Assembly (NCBI GenBank): GCA_000434835.1
Contig: FR881465.1
Location: forward strand, 4,973 to 47,039
Direction: 5' to 3'
Length of the DNA: 42,067 nt
Source: Clostridium sp. CAG:594
Lineage (GTDB): Bacteria; Bacillota_I; Bacilli_A; RF39; UBA660
In this document: positions 34,597 through 41,629 of the stretch, one piece after another
Position numbering within the stretch: position 1 is the stretch's first letter
Layout: every line of letters starts with the position of its first letter
The notes under the pieces: model-generated
The model's input: only the letters and a program-made list of their open reading frames with translations
What the model was told of the DNA's origin: nothing
Database searches by the model: none
Position numbers and translations under genes: made by a program

Positions 34597-36045
34597 ATGA
34601 CAATACCAAAAACAAAAGAAAAAATAATTGAAGAAATAAAAAAAAGAACTGGAAACGCACCTGATGTAACATACAAAAATTACCCAATTGGAGATAAAAT
34701 ACTTACACTTATATATTCAAATAGTGTAAGTAGTCAAAATGATATAAATGATTTTATCTTAAGAAGATTAGATGAGGAAGGAAATAAACTTTTAGATAAA
34801 GATATCTTTTCATACGTTAAAAATTATATTCCAAATAATACTGCTATCTTAATAAGCACAATAAAAGATGCTTTATATTATCTTTTTAATGGTTTTACCA
34901 TAGTTTTATTTGATGATGAGAAGAAAATAATTGCGTTTGAAAATAAAGCTAATCTAACAAGTAGTGTTCAAAGAAGTGAAAATGAAAAAAGTCTTAAAGG
35001 ACCACTTGATGCCTTTACCGAAAATTATCAATCAAACATCGGAATGATAAGAAGAAGACTAAAAACGGAAGATTTATGGATTAAGGAAGTAACTGTTGGT
35101 GAAAAAAGTAAAACAAAAGTTGCTCTTTTTTATTTAAATGGTGTATGTGATAAAAAATTAGTTGATAAAATATATAAAAAAATTAAAAATATAAAAATCG
35201 ATTACGTAGGAAATTCTAATTATATAATTGATGCCATAAGTAATTCTAATAGAGCGATATTTCCTATTACACTTCCAACTGAAAGACCTGATTTAGCGTG
35301 CCAAATGCTTCTTCAAGGAAGATGCGTTCTTATGTGTGAAAACTCAAATGAAGTTATAATATTACCTTGCACCTTTATTGATTTTTTTAAAACACCAGAT
35401 GATTATTACGAAAAAAGTCTTAACGCATTTGCAAGCAGAGTAATAAGAATTGTATCTATGTTATTAAGTCTTCTAACGCCCGCTATTTACATTTCTCTTA
35501 TGGCTTACAATCTAGAAGCTATACCAAGTGGTCTTTTAATTAATTTTTCAATTCAAAGAGATGGCGTTCCATTTACCACGGTATTTGAAATATTAGTTAT
35601 GAGTTTTATGTTCCAAGTATTAAGAGAAAGTGATTTAAGATTTCCTGGTAAAGGTGGAAGTTCTATTTCAATAGTTGGTGCTTTAGTTTTAGGTCAAGCT
35701 GCTGTTGAAGCTGGAATAGTTTCACCTATTACGATTATAATAGTTGGTATTTCATCAGTTGCATCCCTTGCCTTTTCATCAATAGAATTAATAAATTCAA
35801 TTAGATGGTGGCAACTTATATTAATTATTTTAGCATCCCTATTTGGTTTTATTGGAGTGATGTTTGGTCTTATTATAATGATTGCAATACTAGCATCACA
35901 AAAATCTTGTGGAAAGCCTTACCTCTCTCCTTTTGAACCATTTAATAAAGAAGCACAAAAAGATGCAATACTAGAGTTTAAAGATGTTAAACTAAATCCT
36001 AAAAACATATACACTAAGGAGGATCATGATGAAAAAGATATTTAA
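34597..36045 (+). CDS. gerA: Spore germinant receptor subunit A
   Basis: GerAA/GerKA family, 482 aa. A large N-terminal cytoplasmic domain (about 1-280) contains RRLDEEGN, GPLDAFTENYQSNIGMIRRRLKT (the family hallmark near 130-152), TERPDLACQMLLQGRCVLM and FFKTPDDYY. Membrane segments follow near 287-305, 325-345, 370-390 and 400-440, and a hydrophilic tail ends the protein. It forms the inner-membrane receptor of spores with the next two gene products and senses nutrients. Ribosome site AGAGGGA. The next gene overlaps its end by 17 bases. Confidence 0.95.
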   Translation: MTIPKTKEKIIEEIKKRTGNAPDVTYKNYPIGDKILTLIYSNSVSSQNDINDFILRRLDEEGNKLLDKDIFSYVKNYIPNNTAILISTIKDALYYLFNGFTIVLFDDEKKIIAFENKANLTSSVQRSENEKSLKGPLDAFTENYQSNIGMIRRRLKTEDLWIKEVTVGEKSKTKVALFYLNGVCDKKLVDKIYKKIKNIKIDYVGNSNYIIDAISNSNRAIFPITLPTERPDLACQMLLQGRCVLMCENSNEVIILPCTFIDFFKTPDDYYEKSLNAFASRVIRIVSMLLSLLTPAIYISLMAYNLEAIPSGLLINFSIQRDGVPFTTVFEILVMSFMFQVLRESDLRFPGKGGSSISIVGALVLGQAAVEAGIVSPITIIIVGISSVASLAFSSIELINSIRWWQLILIILASLFGFIGVMFGLIIMIAILASQKSCGKPYLSPFEPFNKEAQKDAILEFKDVKLNPKNIYTKEDHDEKDI

Positions 36046-37234
36046 TTCAATAATTTTTATAATTATCCTATTTACCTTAAGTGGTTGTTTTAATTACAAA
36101 GAAATAAATGATTATGCAATAGTATCCGGTATATCAATTGATGAAAATAAAGAAAAAAGTGTAAATAAATATAAAGTAGGAATACAAATAATGAATGCTA
36201 AAAAAGATGAAGAATCAGATAGTAGTTTAATAACATTTTATGAAGCTAGTGGAAAAACAATATATGATGCCCTTGAAAAAATAATGCTTGATTCTCCAAA
36301 AGAATTATACTTAGGTCATAATGAAGTTGTTGTAATAAGTGAAGAATTATTAAAAAAAGAAAATCCCCTTAATTATCTAGATTACTTTATGAGAGACCCA
36401 GGGTCCGAAAAAGATTCTGCAGTTATGGTTTCAAAAGAAAAAGATGCATCTAGCATTTTAAAGGTAATAACGCCACTTGAAACACTTCCATCTAAAAACC
36501 TAAGATCAACTTTGTCGGTTGCAGATAACTTTAGTGGTATTTTAACAGTTGTTACAATAGATGAATTTATATCTGATTTATCAAATTCAAAAACAGAAGC
36601 AATTATTCCATCTGTAAAAATAAAAGGAAAGATAAATAATGGTGAAAAGATGGATAATATAAAAGAAAGTAATCCTAATACCAAATTAACATTTGATACC
36701 CTTGGATACTTTAAAAATAATAAACTTAAAGGATATTTAACTACTAATGAAAGTGTTGGATATAATTTTTTAGCTAATGTTGCTAAAGAAACTTACGTAA
36801 ATGTTAAATGTGACAGTAAAAATTACGCAACATTAAGACTTAATAACAGCAATTTTAAAGAAAATCTTTATTATGAAAATAATAATCCAATAGTAAATAT
36901 TAAAACAAAAATTGATGCTGATCTTTTAGAATATAATTGTAAATCAGACTTTTTAAATAATGATAAAGTAATAAAAAAATTAGAGATTAAAGCAAAAAAT
37001 AGAATTAATACCTTAATGAATAAAACAATAGATAAACTATATGTTAAAGAAAAAGCTGATGTACTTAAATATGCAGAAAAATTCTATAGTAAAAAATATA
37101 AAGAAACTAAAAAATTAGGTTATAAAAATAAAGATATATTAAATAAAATAAGTTTTAAATTTAATACTAATGTACAAATAAAATCAACTGAGCTTTCTAT
37201 AAAATCAGTTAGAAAGGAAAATAGTTATGAATAA
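36029..37234 (+). CDS. gerC: Spore germinant receptor subunit C (lipoprotein)
   Basis: GerAC family, about 401 aa. The signal peptide ends in a lipobox LSGC with Cys 20 as the lipidation site. The family start FNYKEINDYAIVSGISID follows directly (GerC proteins typically read GCWxxxEL). Further family blocks are YEASGKTIYDALEKI, KELYLGHNEVVVISEELL and FMRDP. The lipoprotein sits on the outer face of the spore inner membrane with GerA and GerB. AAGGAGG lies 6 bases before the ATG at 36029; the ATG at 36026 is too close. It overlaps gerA at the 5' end and gerB by 8 bases at the 3' end. Confidence 0.92.
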   Translation: MKKIFNSIIFIIILFTLSGCFNYKEINDYAIVSGISIDENKEKSVNKYKVGIQIMNAKKDEESDSSLITFYEASGKTIYDALEKIMLDSPKELYLGHNEVVVISEELLKKENPLNYLDYFMRDPGSEKDSAVMVSKEKDASSILKVITPLETLPSKNLRSTLSVADNFSGILTVVTIDEFISDLSNSKTEAIIPSVKIKGKINNGEKMDNIKESNPNTKLTFDTLGYFKNNKLKGYLTTNESVGYNFLANVAKETYVNVKCDSKNYATLRLNNSNFKENLYYENNNPIVNIKTKIDADLLEYNCKSDFLNNDKVIKKLEIKAKNRINTLMNKTIDKLYVKEKADVLKYAEKFYSKKYKETKKLGYKNKDILNKISFKFNTNVQIKSTELSIKSVRKENSYE

Positions 37235-38333
37235 TAAAGTATCAAGTACTCAAATAAGCATGCTTTTAACTTTAATATGTTTAAGTATGTATATAGGTCT
37301 AAGTGATGTAATATTGCTTAGAAAAGCTAATAATGGCGTTTTAATAGGAATTATAATTGGTGCTATAATAGGACTTATTCCCATACTAATGTATTTAAAA
37401 ATAAATAATACACATACAAATCTTAATATATTTGAAAAAAATAAAAAACTTTTTAAAAAACCAATAGCAAATATATTTAATGCATTAATATTTTTATTTT
37501 ACTTGTTTTTATTTATCGTATCAATTAGAGCATCAGTTATATTTGTAACAAGTAAATACCTACAAAACACACCATTTTATTTCGTTGGAATACTTATTTT
37601 AATAACCGTTTTTATAATCGGCTTAAAAGGCATAGAAGTAATATCTAGAATATCACAAATCTCATTTATAATAAGTTTAATCTTAGTAATTATAATAGAA
37701 GTTCTACTTTTTCATTATATAGAAATAGATAATATACTGCCTATTATAATAAATAAAAAATATGTATTTAAAATAATAGATGCCGCTATATATGAAGCTT
37801 GTTCCTCAGCTTTATTATCTATTTTACTTTTAACAATTAACAAAGATAAAATAATAGATAAAAAAAGATTTAATAAAACATTTTTAATTTTCTATTTAAT
37901 ATCTCAAATAGCTTTACTTGTTGTAATGTTTTATGTAGTTTCGTGTTTTGGATTTAATATGGCTACTTTATTTAGATATCCAGAATATATTTTACTTAAA
38001 AAAATTGGAATAACATCATCTGGGCTGCACATAGAAAACTTACTTGCATTTAGATGGTTACTTTATATACTTGCTCTTTGTTATACATCCTTTTTTGGAA
38101 TTAATACATATTTAAAAACTTTTAAAATTTCTAAAAAAACTAACTATATTTTAATTATTTTAATAAGTATAATATCAATCATAATTGCTAATACATTATT
38201 TGGAAACATACCACACTCTATTATGATTATAAAAAATTATTATGTTCCTTTTATTGCTATTCCTATATTTACAATTTTAACAATTATTTTTATAAAGTGT
38301 TTAAAAGAAAAGAAAATATCAAATACAAATTGA
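37227..38333 (+). CDS. gerB: Spore germinant receptor subunit B (permease-like)
   Basis: GerAB family of the amino acid/polyamine transporter fold, 368 aa, about ten membrane helices. It opens VSSTQISMLLTLICLSMYIGL, typical of GerB. Helices lie near 9-30, 35-55, 78-100, 110-130, 140-165, 185-200, 215-240, 270-290, 305-325 and 335-355. It is considered the germinant-binding subunit. The gene order here is A-C-B, with overlaps at both junctions, unlike the common A-B-C order. The stop codon lies inside the operon terminator. Confidence 0.92.
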   Translation: MNNKVSSTQISMLLTLICLSMYIGLSDVILLRKANNGVLIGIIIGAIIGLIPILMYLKINNTHTNLNIFEKNKKLFKKPIANIFNALIFLFYLFLFIVSIRASVIFVTSKYLQNTPFYFVGILILITVFIIGLKGIEVISRISQISFIISLILVIIIEVLLFHYIEIDNILPIIINKKYVFKIIDAAIYEACSSALLSILLLTINKDKIIDKKRFNKTFLIFYLISQIALLVVMFYVVSCFGFNMATLFRYPEYILLKKIGITSSGLHIENLLAFRWLLYILALCYTSFFGINTYLKTFKISKKTNYILIILISIISIIIANTLFGNIPHSIMIIKNYYVPFIAIPIFTILTIIFIKCLKEKKISNTN

Positions 38334-38343
38334 TATTTTTTTA
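38314..38343 (+). terminator. Terminator of the ger operon, shared with the convergent SOD gene
   Basis: AAATATCAA-ATACAAA-TTGATATTT with a T-run on the plus strand. It overlaps the end of gerB and reaches the stop of the convergent gene. Confidence 0.78.
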
Positions 38344-38787
38344 TATATTATGTCTAACTATTTTTCCACATCCTATTTTTCTTCCAAATGTTTTAGCATT
38401 ATTATCACTTGTGGCCTCATGAATTATAACTAGTTTACCTTCTATATCATAAATTTTAAATCTAGTTGTATAAAACTTCATGTATGCATAACCACTATTA
38501 GAAAATAATAAAGGCATATCTCCAGCGTGATAAGGATGTTTAGCATTAGTTGGATTATAATGCTTTCCTACGTTTAAAAACGTACCATCACTTGATAAGT
38601 CGCAGTTTTTACCATCATGAATATGAATTGGAAAAAGTTCATATGATTTATATCCAGGAAGATTAGATACTTCTACTTCTACCATTACTCCATCTTTAAA
38701 AGGTTTAAAATATGCTATTCCATTTAAATTAGGTGAAGATATATCACCTTTTATATATGCGGTTAAATAAATATTTTCATCAGTCAA
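38341..38787 (-). CDS. sodC: Cu/Zn superoxide dismutase, apparently cytosolic
   Basis: A 148-aa protein with a complete Cu/Zn-SOD active site: Cu ligands H55 and H57 (HIH), the bridging H76 (GKHYNP), Zn ligands H84, H87 and D90 (KHPYHAGD), Cu ligand H123 (IIHE), and the electrostatic-guidance Arg R136 (GRKIG). C62 and C140 can form the conserved disulfide. There is no signal peptide or lipobox, although bacterial SodC is usually exported. The likely start is TTG at 38787, 6 bases after AGGTG. The GTG at 38796 lies in that site, and both readings lack a signal sequence. It could be a SodC-like protein with another role. It is monocistronic. Confidence 0.8.
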   Translation of the reverse strand: MTDENIYLTAYIKGDISSPNLNGIAYFKPFKDGVMVEVEVSNLPGYKSYELFPIHIHDGKNCDLSSDGTFLNVGKHYNPTNAKHPYHAGDMPLLFSNSGYAYMKFYTTRFKIYDIEGKLVIIHEATSDNNAKTFGRKIGCGKIVRHNI

Positions 38788-38809
38788 AAAAATCACCTAA
38801 TTAAGTATA

Positions 38810-38836
38810 TTTAAAAAGACATTAAAAAATGTCTTA
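38810..38836 (-). terminator. Rho-independent terminator of the nucleoside hydrolase gene
   Basis: On the minus strand AAGACATT-TTTT-AATGTCTTTTTAAA, overlapping the stop codon. Confidence 0.75.
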
Positions 38837-39736
38837 GTTAAAAGTTTCTTTAAATAGTTTTCTAAATTTTTCTAAATCAAAATCGGTTGATACTTTAACG
38901 TTACTATTATCAGCAAGCGTTATAAAGCACTCTCCTTTTCCATTTCCATTAGATATAATTTTTACCTTACAAGGCTTAAACGTAACAATGCTTGGATCTA
39001 TTACGCTAGCTATCGTTGTAGGGTCAGGTGTTCCAAGACCTATTGTTTTATAATGTTCATAACTAAATTCTATGTATTTTTCCGATATCAAACCAACAAA
39101 TCTTGATAAAAGATTATTAGAATTACGTAAATTTAAAACATAGTCTTTTTCTATAAATGACTTAACTCCTATCTCATGAGTAACTAGTTTTATATCATCA
39201 AAAGGTGCTTTTAAAACACTTTTTGCAGCCTCTGGATCCACGTTAACATTAAATTCTAAGTATGGCTTTTTAACTTCCGGATCATAAGTTGTTCCCATTA
39301 TAACTAAGTGTTTTACTCTATAAGCCAATTTAGGGTCTTTTTTTAAGGCATTTGCTATGTTCGTTAAAGGTCCAAGACAAATGATCGTTAAATCATCTTT
39401 GTACTTTTTAGATGCTTTGATTATCAAATCTTCAGCTTTCATTTTAGAAAACTTGCCCATTATCATAGAATCAGTAAAAACAGCATATCCTAATCCATCC
39501 TTACCATGTGCGTACTCAGCAGTTTCATGATTACATTTATTTTCTTTTTTGCCTCTATACATTTTTATATTAGTTCCTAAAAATTCTTGAATTATTTTTA
39601 TGTTTTTTTCCGACTTAGAAGCTGGAATATTACCACTTGCTAAAGTAAATGCTATTACGTCTAATTTATTTTTTATTCCAAGCATAATTGCAATTGCATC
39701 ATCCACTCCTGGATCTGTATCTATAATATATTTCAT
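38834..39736 (-). CDS. Inosine-uridine preferring nucleoside hydrolase family
   Basis: A 300-aa protein that splits ribonucleosides into base and ribose for salvage. The Ca-binding signature DTDPGVDDA is at residues 6-14. LTIICLGPLTNIANAL (near 120), VIMGTTYDPEVKKPYLEFNVNVDPEAA (near 147) and GTPDPTTIASVIDP (near 245, catalytic Asp/His region) follow the family order. In the final region TPDPTT replaces the HDPL/HDAxA form, so substrate preference may differ from IunH. The start at 39736 has AGGAG 9 bases upstream; the ATG at 39745 abuts it. It is monocistronic with its own terminator. Confidence 0.9.
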   Translation of the reverse strand: MKYIIDTDPGVDDAIAIMLGIKNKLDVIAFTLASGNIPASKSEKNIKIIQEFLGTNIKMYRGKKENKCNHETAEYAHGKDGLGYAVFTDSMIMGKFSKMKAEDLIIKASKKYKDDLTIICLGPLTNIANALKKDPKLAYRVKHLVIMGTTYDPEVKKPYLEFNVNVDPEAAKSVLKAPFDDIKLVTHEIGVKSFIEKDYVLNLRNSNNLLSRFVGLISEKYIEFSYEHYKTIGLGTPDPTTIASVIDPSIVTFKPCKVKIISNGNGKGECFITLADNSNVKVSTDFDLEKFRKLFKETFN

Positions 39737-39825
39737 AAGTTTCATCTCCTATAATATTATTATATTATTTATTATGAATTTTTCAAATATTTAGTTACAC
39801 ATTTTTAAAATGAATGTCAAATAAA

Positions 39826-39850
39826 AAAACTTACTATCTTTTAGTAATAA
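39826..39850 (-). terminator. Probable terminator of the small helix-turn-helix gene
   Basis: On the minus strand CTTATTACT-AAAAG-ATAGTAAG followed by seven T. It starts within the last codons of the gene, which argues that the gene is complete and not cut. Confidence 0.55.
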
Positions 39851-40055
39851 GTCCTTCTTCTCCCTTTTCATTATATAACCTAATTATTCTTCTAACAGTT
39901 GCAGGATAAGTATTAAAATATCTAGCTGTTGGTTTAATTCCCCTTTCTTTTGCCATAATAATCATTTGTTTTCGTATCTCAAATTTTTCCTTTGGCGACT
40001 TATTTCTATATAAATCTTCATCATCCACGTTGTATAATTTAAACTCTGTTGACAT
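39834..40055 (-). CDS. Small helix-turn-helix protein, transposase-like HTH
   Basis: A 73-aa protein. Residues 22-70 form a helix-turn-helix of the type at the N-terminus of IS481/IS630-like transposases (RGIKPTARYFNTYPATVRRIIRLYNEKGEEGL). It stops right after this domain, with no catalytic part. It has an intact ribosome site (GGAGG), a promoter with TATAAT (40091-40096), an 18-bp palindrome at the start of transcription and its own terminator. It is therefore more likely a working small DNA-binding protein than a dead insertion sequence. It may be the partner of the XRE protein upstream, which carries the same palindrome. Confidence 0.6.
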   Translation of the reverse strand: MSTEFKLYNVDDEDLYRNKSPKEKFEIRKQMIIMAKERGIKPTARYFNTYPATVRRIIRLYNEKGEEGLITKR

Positions 40056-40073
40056 AACTTACCTCCAAAAAAG

Positions 40074-40091
40074 TTAACCTTACAAGGTTAA
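40074..40091. promoter_or_regulatory. Palindromic operator, copy 1
   Basis: TTAACCTT-AC-AAGGTTAA, perfect 8-bp arms, directly downstream of the -10 box of the small HTH gene. The same arms occur at 40434. Confidence 0.72.
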
Positions 40092-40111
40092 TTATATCAT
40101 ATTTTTCTAAT

Positions 40112-40137
40112 AAAAAAACTAAGTCTTTTAACTTAGT
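40112..40137 (-). terminator. Rho-independent terminator of the XRE gene
   Basis: On the minus strand ACTAAGT-TAAAAG-ACTTAGT followed by six T or more. Confidence 0.85.
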
Positions 40138-40387
40138 CATCTCTATCTATATTATCAAAAAGTTCATCGGAGAAAAATTCTTTTAAAGTAAGTCCCAATC
40201 CATCACATAATCTTACAATGGTTAATAGTTTAACATCCTTGTAACTTTTATCCATTATATGTTGAACAGTACTTTGGGTAAGACAACTTTTAGATGCTAT
40301 CTTATTTACCGTAAGTTTTCCGTTACTTTCATTTACTATATTATTAATTTTCTCTGCAATAGCTTCTATTACCTTTCTTTTTTTCAT
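40133..40387 (-). CDS. Small XRE-family transcriptional regulator
   Basis: An 84-aa single-domain Cro/CI-type regulator: NGKLTVNKIASKSCLTQSTVQHIM (22-45) is the helix-turn-helix, followed by KLLTIVRLCDGLGLTLKEFF, the usual closing helices of the fold, and an acidic tail. AGGTGG precedes the ATG. The palindrome TTAACCTT-GC-AAGGTTAA lies 47 bases upstream and again before the next gene. This suggests the protein represses itself and the small HTH gene. Short XRE proteins next to tRNA genes often belong to integrated elements. Confidence 0.8.
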   Translation of the reverse strand: MKKRKVIEAIAEKINNIVNESNGKLTVNKIASKSCLTQSTVQHIMDKSYKDVKLLTIVRLCDGLGLTLKEFFSDELFDNIDRDD

Positions 40388-40433
40388 ATTTGTACCACCT
40401 ATTACAATTTTATCTTTAATAAGCCAAAAACTA

Positions 40434-40451
40434 TTAACCTTGCAAGGTTAA
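40434..40451. promoter_or_regulatory. Palindromic operator, copy 2
   Basis: TTAACCTT-GC-AAGGTTAA upstream of the XRE gene. It has the same 8-bp arms as copy 1; only one centre base differs. Confidence 0.72.
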
Positions 40452-40561
40452 AATGATGTTATAAGCGAATTATTAGTAATATTATTTACAAAATATGAAT
40501 TTTTTATTAGAAAAAATAGCAACTTGTTATATTTTTTTGCATAAAATATAAAAAATTACTA

Positions 40562-40591
40562 TTGCTATTTACTGGTATTATATGTTATAAT
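40562..40591 (+). promoter_or_regulatory. Sigma-A promoter of tRNA-Cys/tRNA-Gly
   Basis: TTGCTA (40562-40567), 18-bp spacer, TATAAT (40586-40591), 20 bases before tRNA-Cys. Confidence 0.6.
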
Positions 40592-40611
40592 TTGGTTGCA
40601 CGAAAAGAAAT

Positions 40612-40686
40612 GGGGCTATAGCCAAGCTGGTAAGGCATTGGACTGCAACTCCACGATCGCCGGTTCAAATCCGGCTGGCCCCTCCA
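40612..40686 (+). tRNA. tRNA-Cys (anticodon GCA)
   Basis: A 75-nt tRNA. Acceptor GGGGCTA pairs with TGGCCCC, the anticodon loop is CTGCAAC with GCA, the T-arm is GCCGGTTCAAATCCGGC, and CCA is encoded. Confidence 0.95.
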
Positions 40687-40693
40687 ATTATTT

Positions 40694-40768
40694 GCAGGTG
40701 TAGTACAACGGCTAGTACGCGGCCTTGCCAAGGCTGAGACGGGAGTTCGATTCTCCTCACTTGCTCCA
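40694..40768 (+). tRNA. tRNA-Gly (anticodon GCC)
   Basis: A 75-nt tRNA. Acceptor GCAGGTG pairs with CACTTGC (one G-U), the anticodon is GCC in CTTGCCAAG, the T-arm has GGAGTTCGATTCTCC, and CCA is encoded. It starts 7 bases after tRNA-Cys, on the same transcript. Confidence 0.95.
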
Positions 40769-40779
40769 TTGAGGAATCT

Positions 40780-40832
40780 GTTCGGAAAATCCGAACTTAC
40801 ATATATGAATCATTCGAAAGAATGATTTTTTT
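40780..40832 (+). terminator. Double hairpin terminator after tRNA-Gly
   Basis: GTTCGGA-AAA-TCCGAAC (40780-40796) is followed by AATCATTC-GAAA-GAATGATT (40808-40827) and a T-run. The second stem is a standard terminator; the first may aid 3' processing. Confidence 0.85.
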
Positions 40833-40876
40833 GTGTTTATAAATCATCCATCCAAAAAGAAAGGATGGTGAAAATA

Positions 40877-41146
40877 ATGAGGCAATTTAATACTTATAAG
40901 TCAACAATGAAATATTTAACAGATGAAAACTTATCTTTAAATGCTAAGGGATTCCTAAGTATTGTTCTATTTAATGATGAAATTATTGGATTAGATATTC
41001 AAAAGTATTGTACTGATAATAAAGAAACAATAAAAGATGCTTTACTTGAACTAAGAATCAATAAGTACATTAAGTACGATTCAGAATCTAAAAAATTAAT
41101 AGCTGCTCCTATTCCATATACTGAATGGGATGAAGATTTAAGATAA
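40877..41146 (+). CDS. Small winged-helix-like protein, phage/plasmid type
   Basis: An 89-aa protein. LSLNAKGFLSIVLFNDE followed by DIQKYCTDNKETIKDALLELRINKYIKYD matches the pattern of the winged helix-turn-helix near the start of phage and plasmid replication proteins: an 'AKG...' helix, then 'ALxELxxxgYI'. Such proteins are usually several times longer, and here the frame ends soon after the domain. It may be a stand-alone DNA-binding protein or a truncated replication protein. The start at 40877 has GGTGA 5 bases upstream; the ATG at 40865 abuts the AAAGG. It lies 108 bases downstream of tRNA-Gly, in the accessory end of the window. Confidence 0.5.
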   Translation: MRQFNTYKSTMKYLTDENLSLNAKGFLSIVLFNDEIIGLDIQKYCTDNKETIKDALLELRINKYIKYDSESKKLIAAPIPYTEWDEDLR

Positions 41147-41161
41147 GAAAGGATTTTATTT

Positions 41162-41434
41162 ATGTTAAATATTATTATAAAAGAAGTTCCAATTGATGAA
41201 GAACTTAAAACAAGAATTAAATTTATGTGTGATTTTTGTAATGTTAAACCAACTTTTATTAATGGTTCAGTTCGTAGAATTGAAAAAACTAATATTAATT
41301 ATATTGAGCCAAATAAGATAATTATTAAAGATACTACTTTTTTAGCATTTAATCATGGAAAAGATATATTTGTAGAAAATTTACAGAAACATATTAAACT
41401 TAGTGAGTTTCAAGAATATATTAAAAGTCTATGA
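41162..41434 (+). CDS. Hypothetical protein, 90 aa
   Basis: Not recognised. It is a soluble protein with two Cys in FMCDFCN (22-25, a CxxC) and an Ile/Lys-rich beta-looking centre (IEKTNINYIEPNKIIIKDTTF), ending in a helix (LSEFQEYIKSL). AGAAAGGA precedes the ATG, 15 bases after the winged-helix gene, so the two form an operon. No terminator is obvious before the promoter at 41439. Confidence 0.5.
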   Translation: MLNIIIKEVPIDEELKTRIKFMCDFCNVKPTFINGSVRRIEKTNINYIEPNKIIIKDTTFLAFNHGKDIFVENLQKHIKLSEFQEYIKSL

Positions 41435-41438
41435 ACTA

Positions 41439-41466
41439 TTGACATTATTTTCAAAAGTGATATTAT
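41439..41466 (+). promoter_or_regulatory. Sigma-A promoter of the leader/edge gene
   Basis: TTGACA (41439-41444), 16-bp spacer, TATTAT (41461-41466). Alternative -10 reading frames by 1-3 bases are possible. Confidence 0.65.
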
Positions 41467-41511
41467 AAATAACCAATGAAAGAGGTATTCTCTAGAAAGA
41501 GAGGTACATCT

Positions 41512-41589
41512 ATGATAAAATATATACGTAAACAAAAAAATTATAATATTGAAGATTTTGAGGAGTCAGTAGTATTTAGACTTTACTAA
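41512..41589 (+). CDS. Candidate leader peptide, 25 aa
   Basis: ATG at 41512 with AGAGAGG 8 bases upstream; it ends TAA at 41587. The peptide is MIKYIRKQKNYN-IEDFEESVVFRLY. Its last ten codons run through the 5' arm and loop of the hairpin at 41560-41611. That position is typical of regulatory leader peptides, where the ribosome decides whether the hairpin forms. A chance short frame cannot be excluded, but the ribosome site and promoter support it. Confidence 0.5.
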   Translation: MIKYIRKQKNYNIEDFEESVVFRLY

Positions 41590-41611
41590 TACTATTTTCT
41601 CCTCTTTTTTT
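41560..41611 (+). promoter_or_regulatory. Attenuator-type terminator in front of the edge gene
   Basis: GAGGAG (41560-41565) pairs with CTCCTC (41599-41604), and inside GTAGTATT pairs with AATACTAT; seven T follow. The same CTCCTC can instead pair with the ribosome site AGGAGG (41617-41622) of the next gene. The two structures exclude each other. Confidence 0.65.
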
Positions 41612-41629
41612 ATAAAAGGAGGAAAAATT

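Noticed and set aside
39834..40055. Dead insertion-sequence remnant
   Set aside because: There are no inverted terminal repeats or catalytic domain nearby. The gene has its own promoter, operator, ribosome site and terminator, so a small regulator is more likely.
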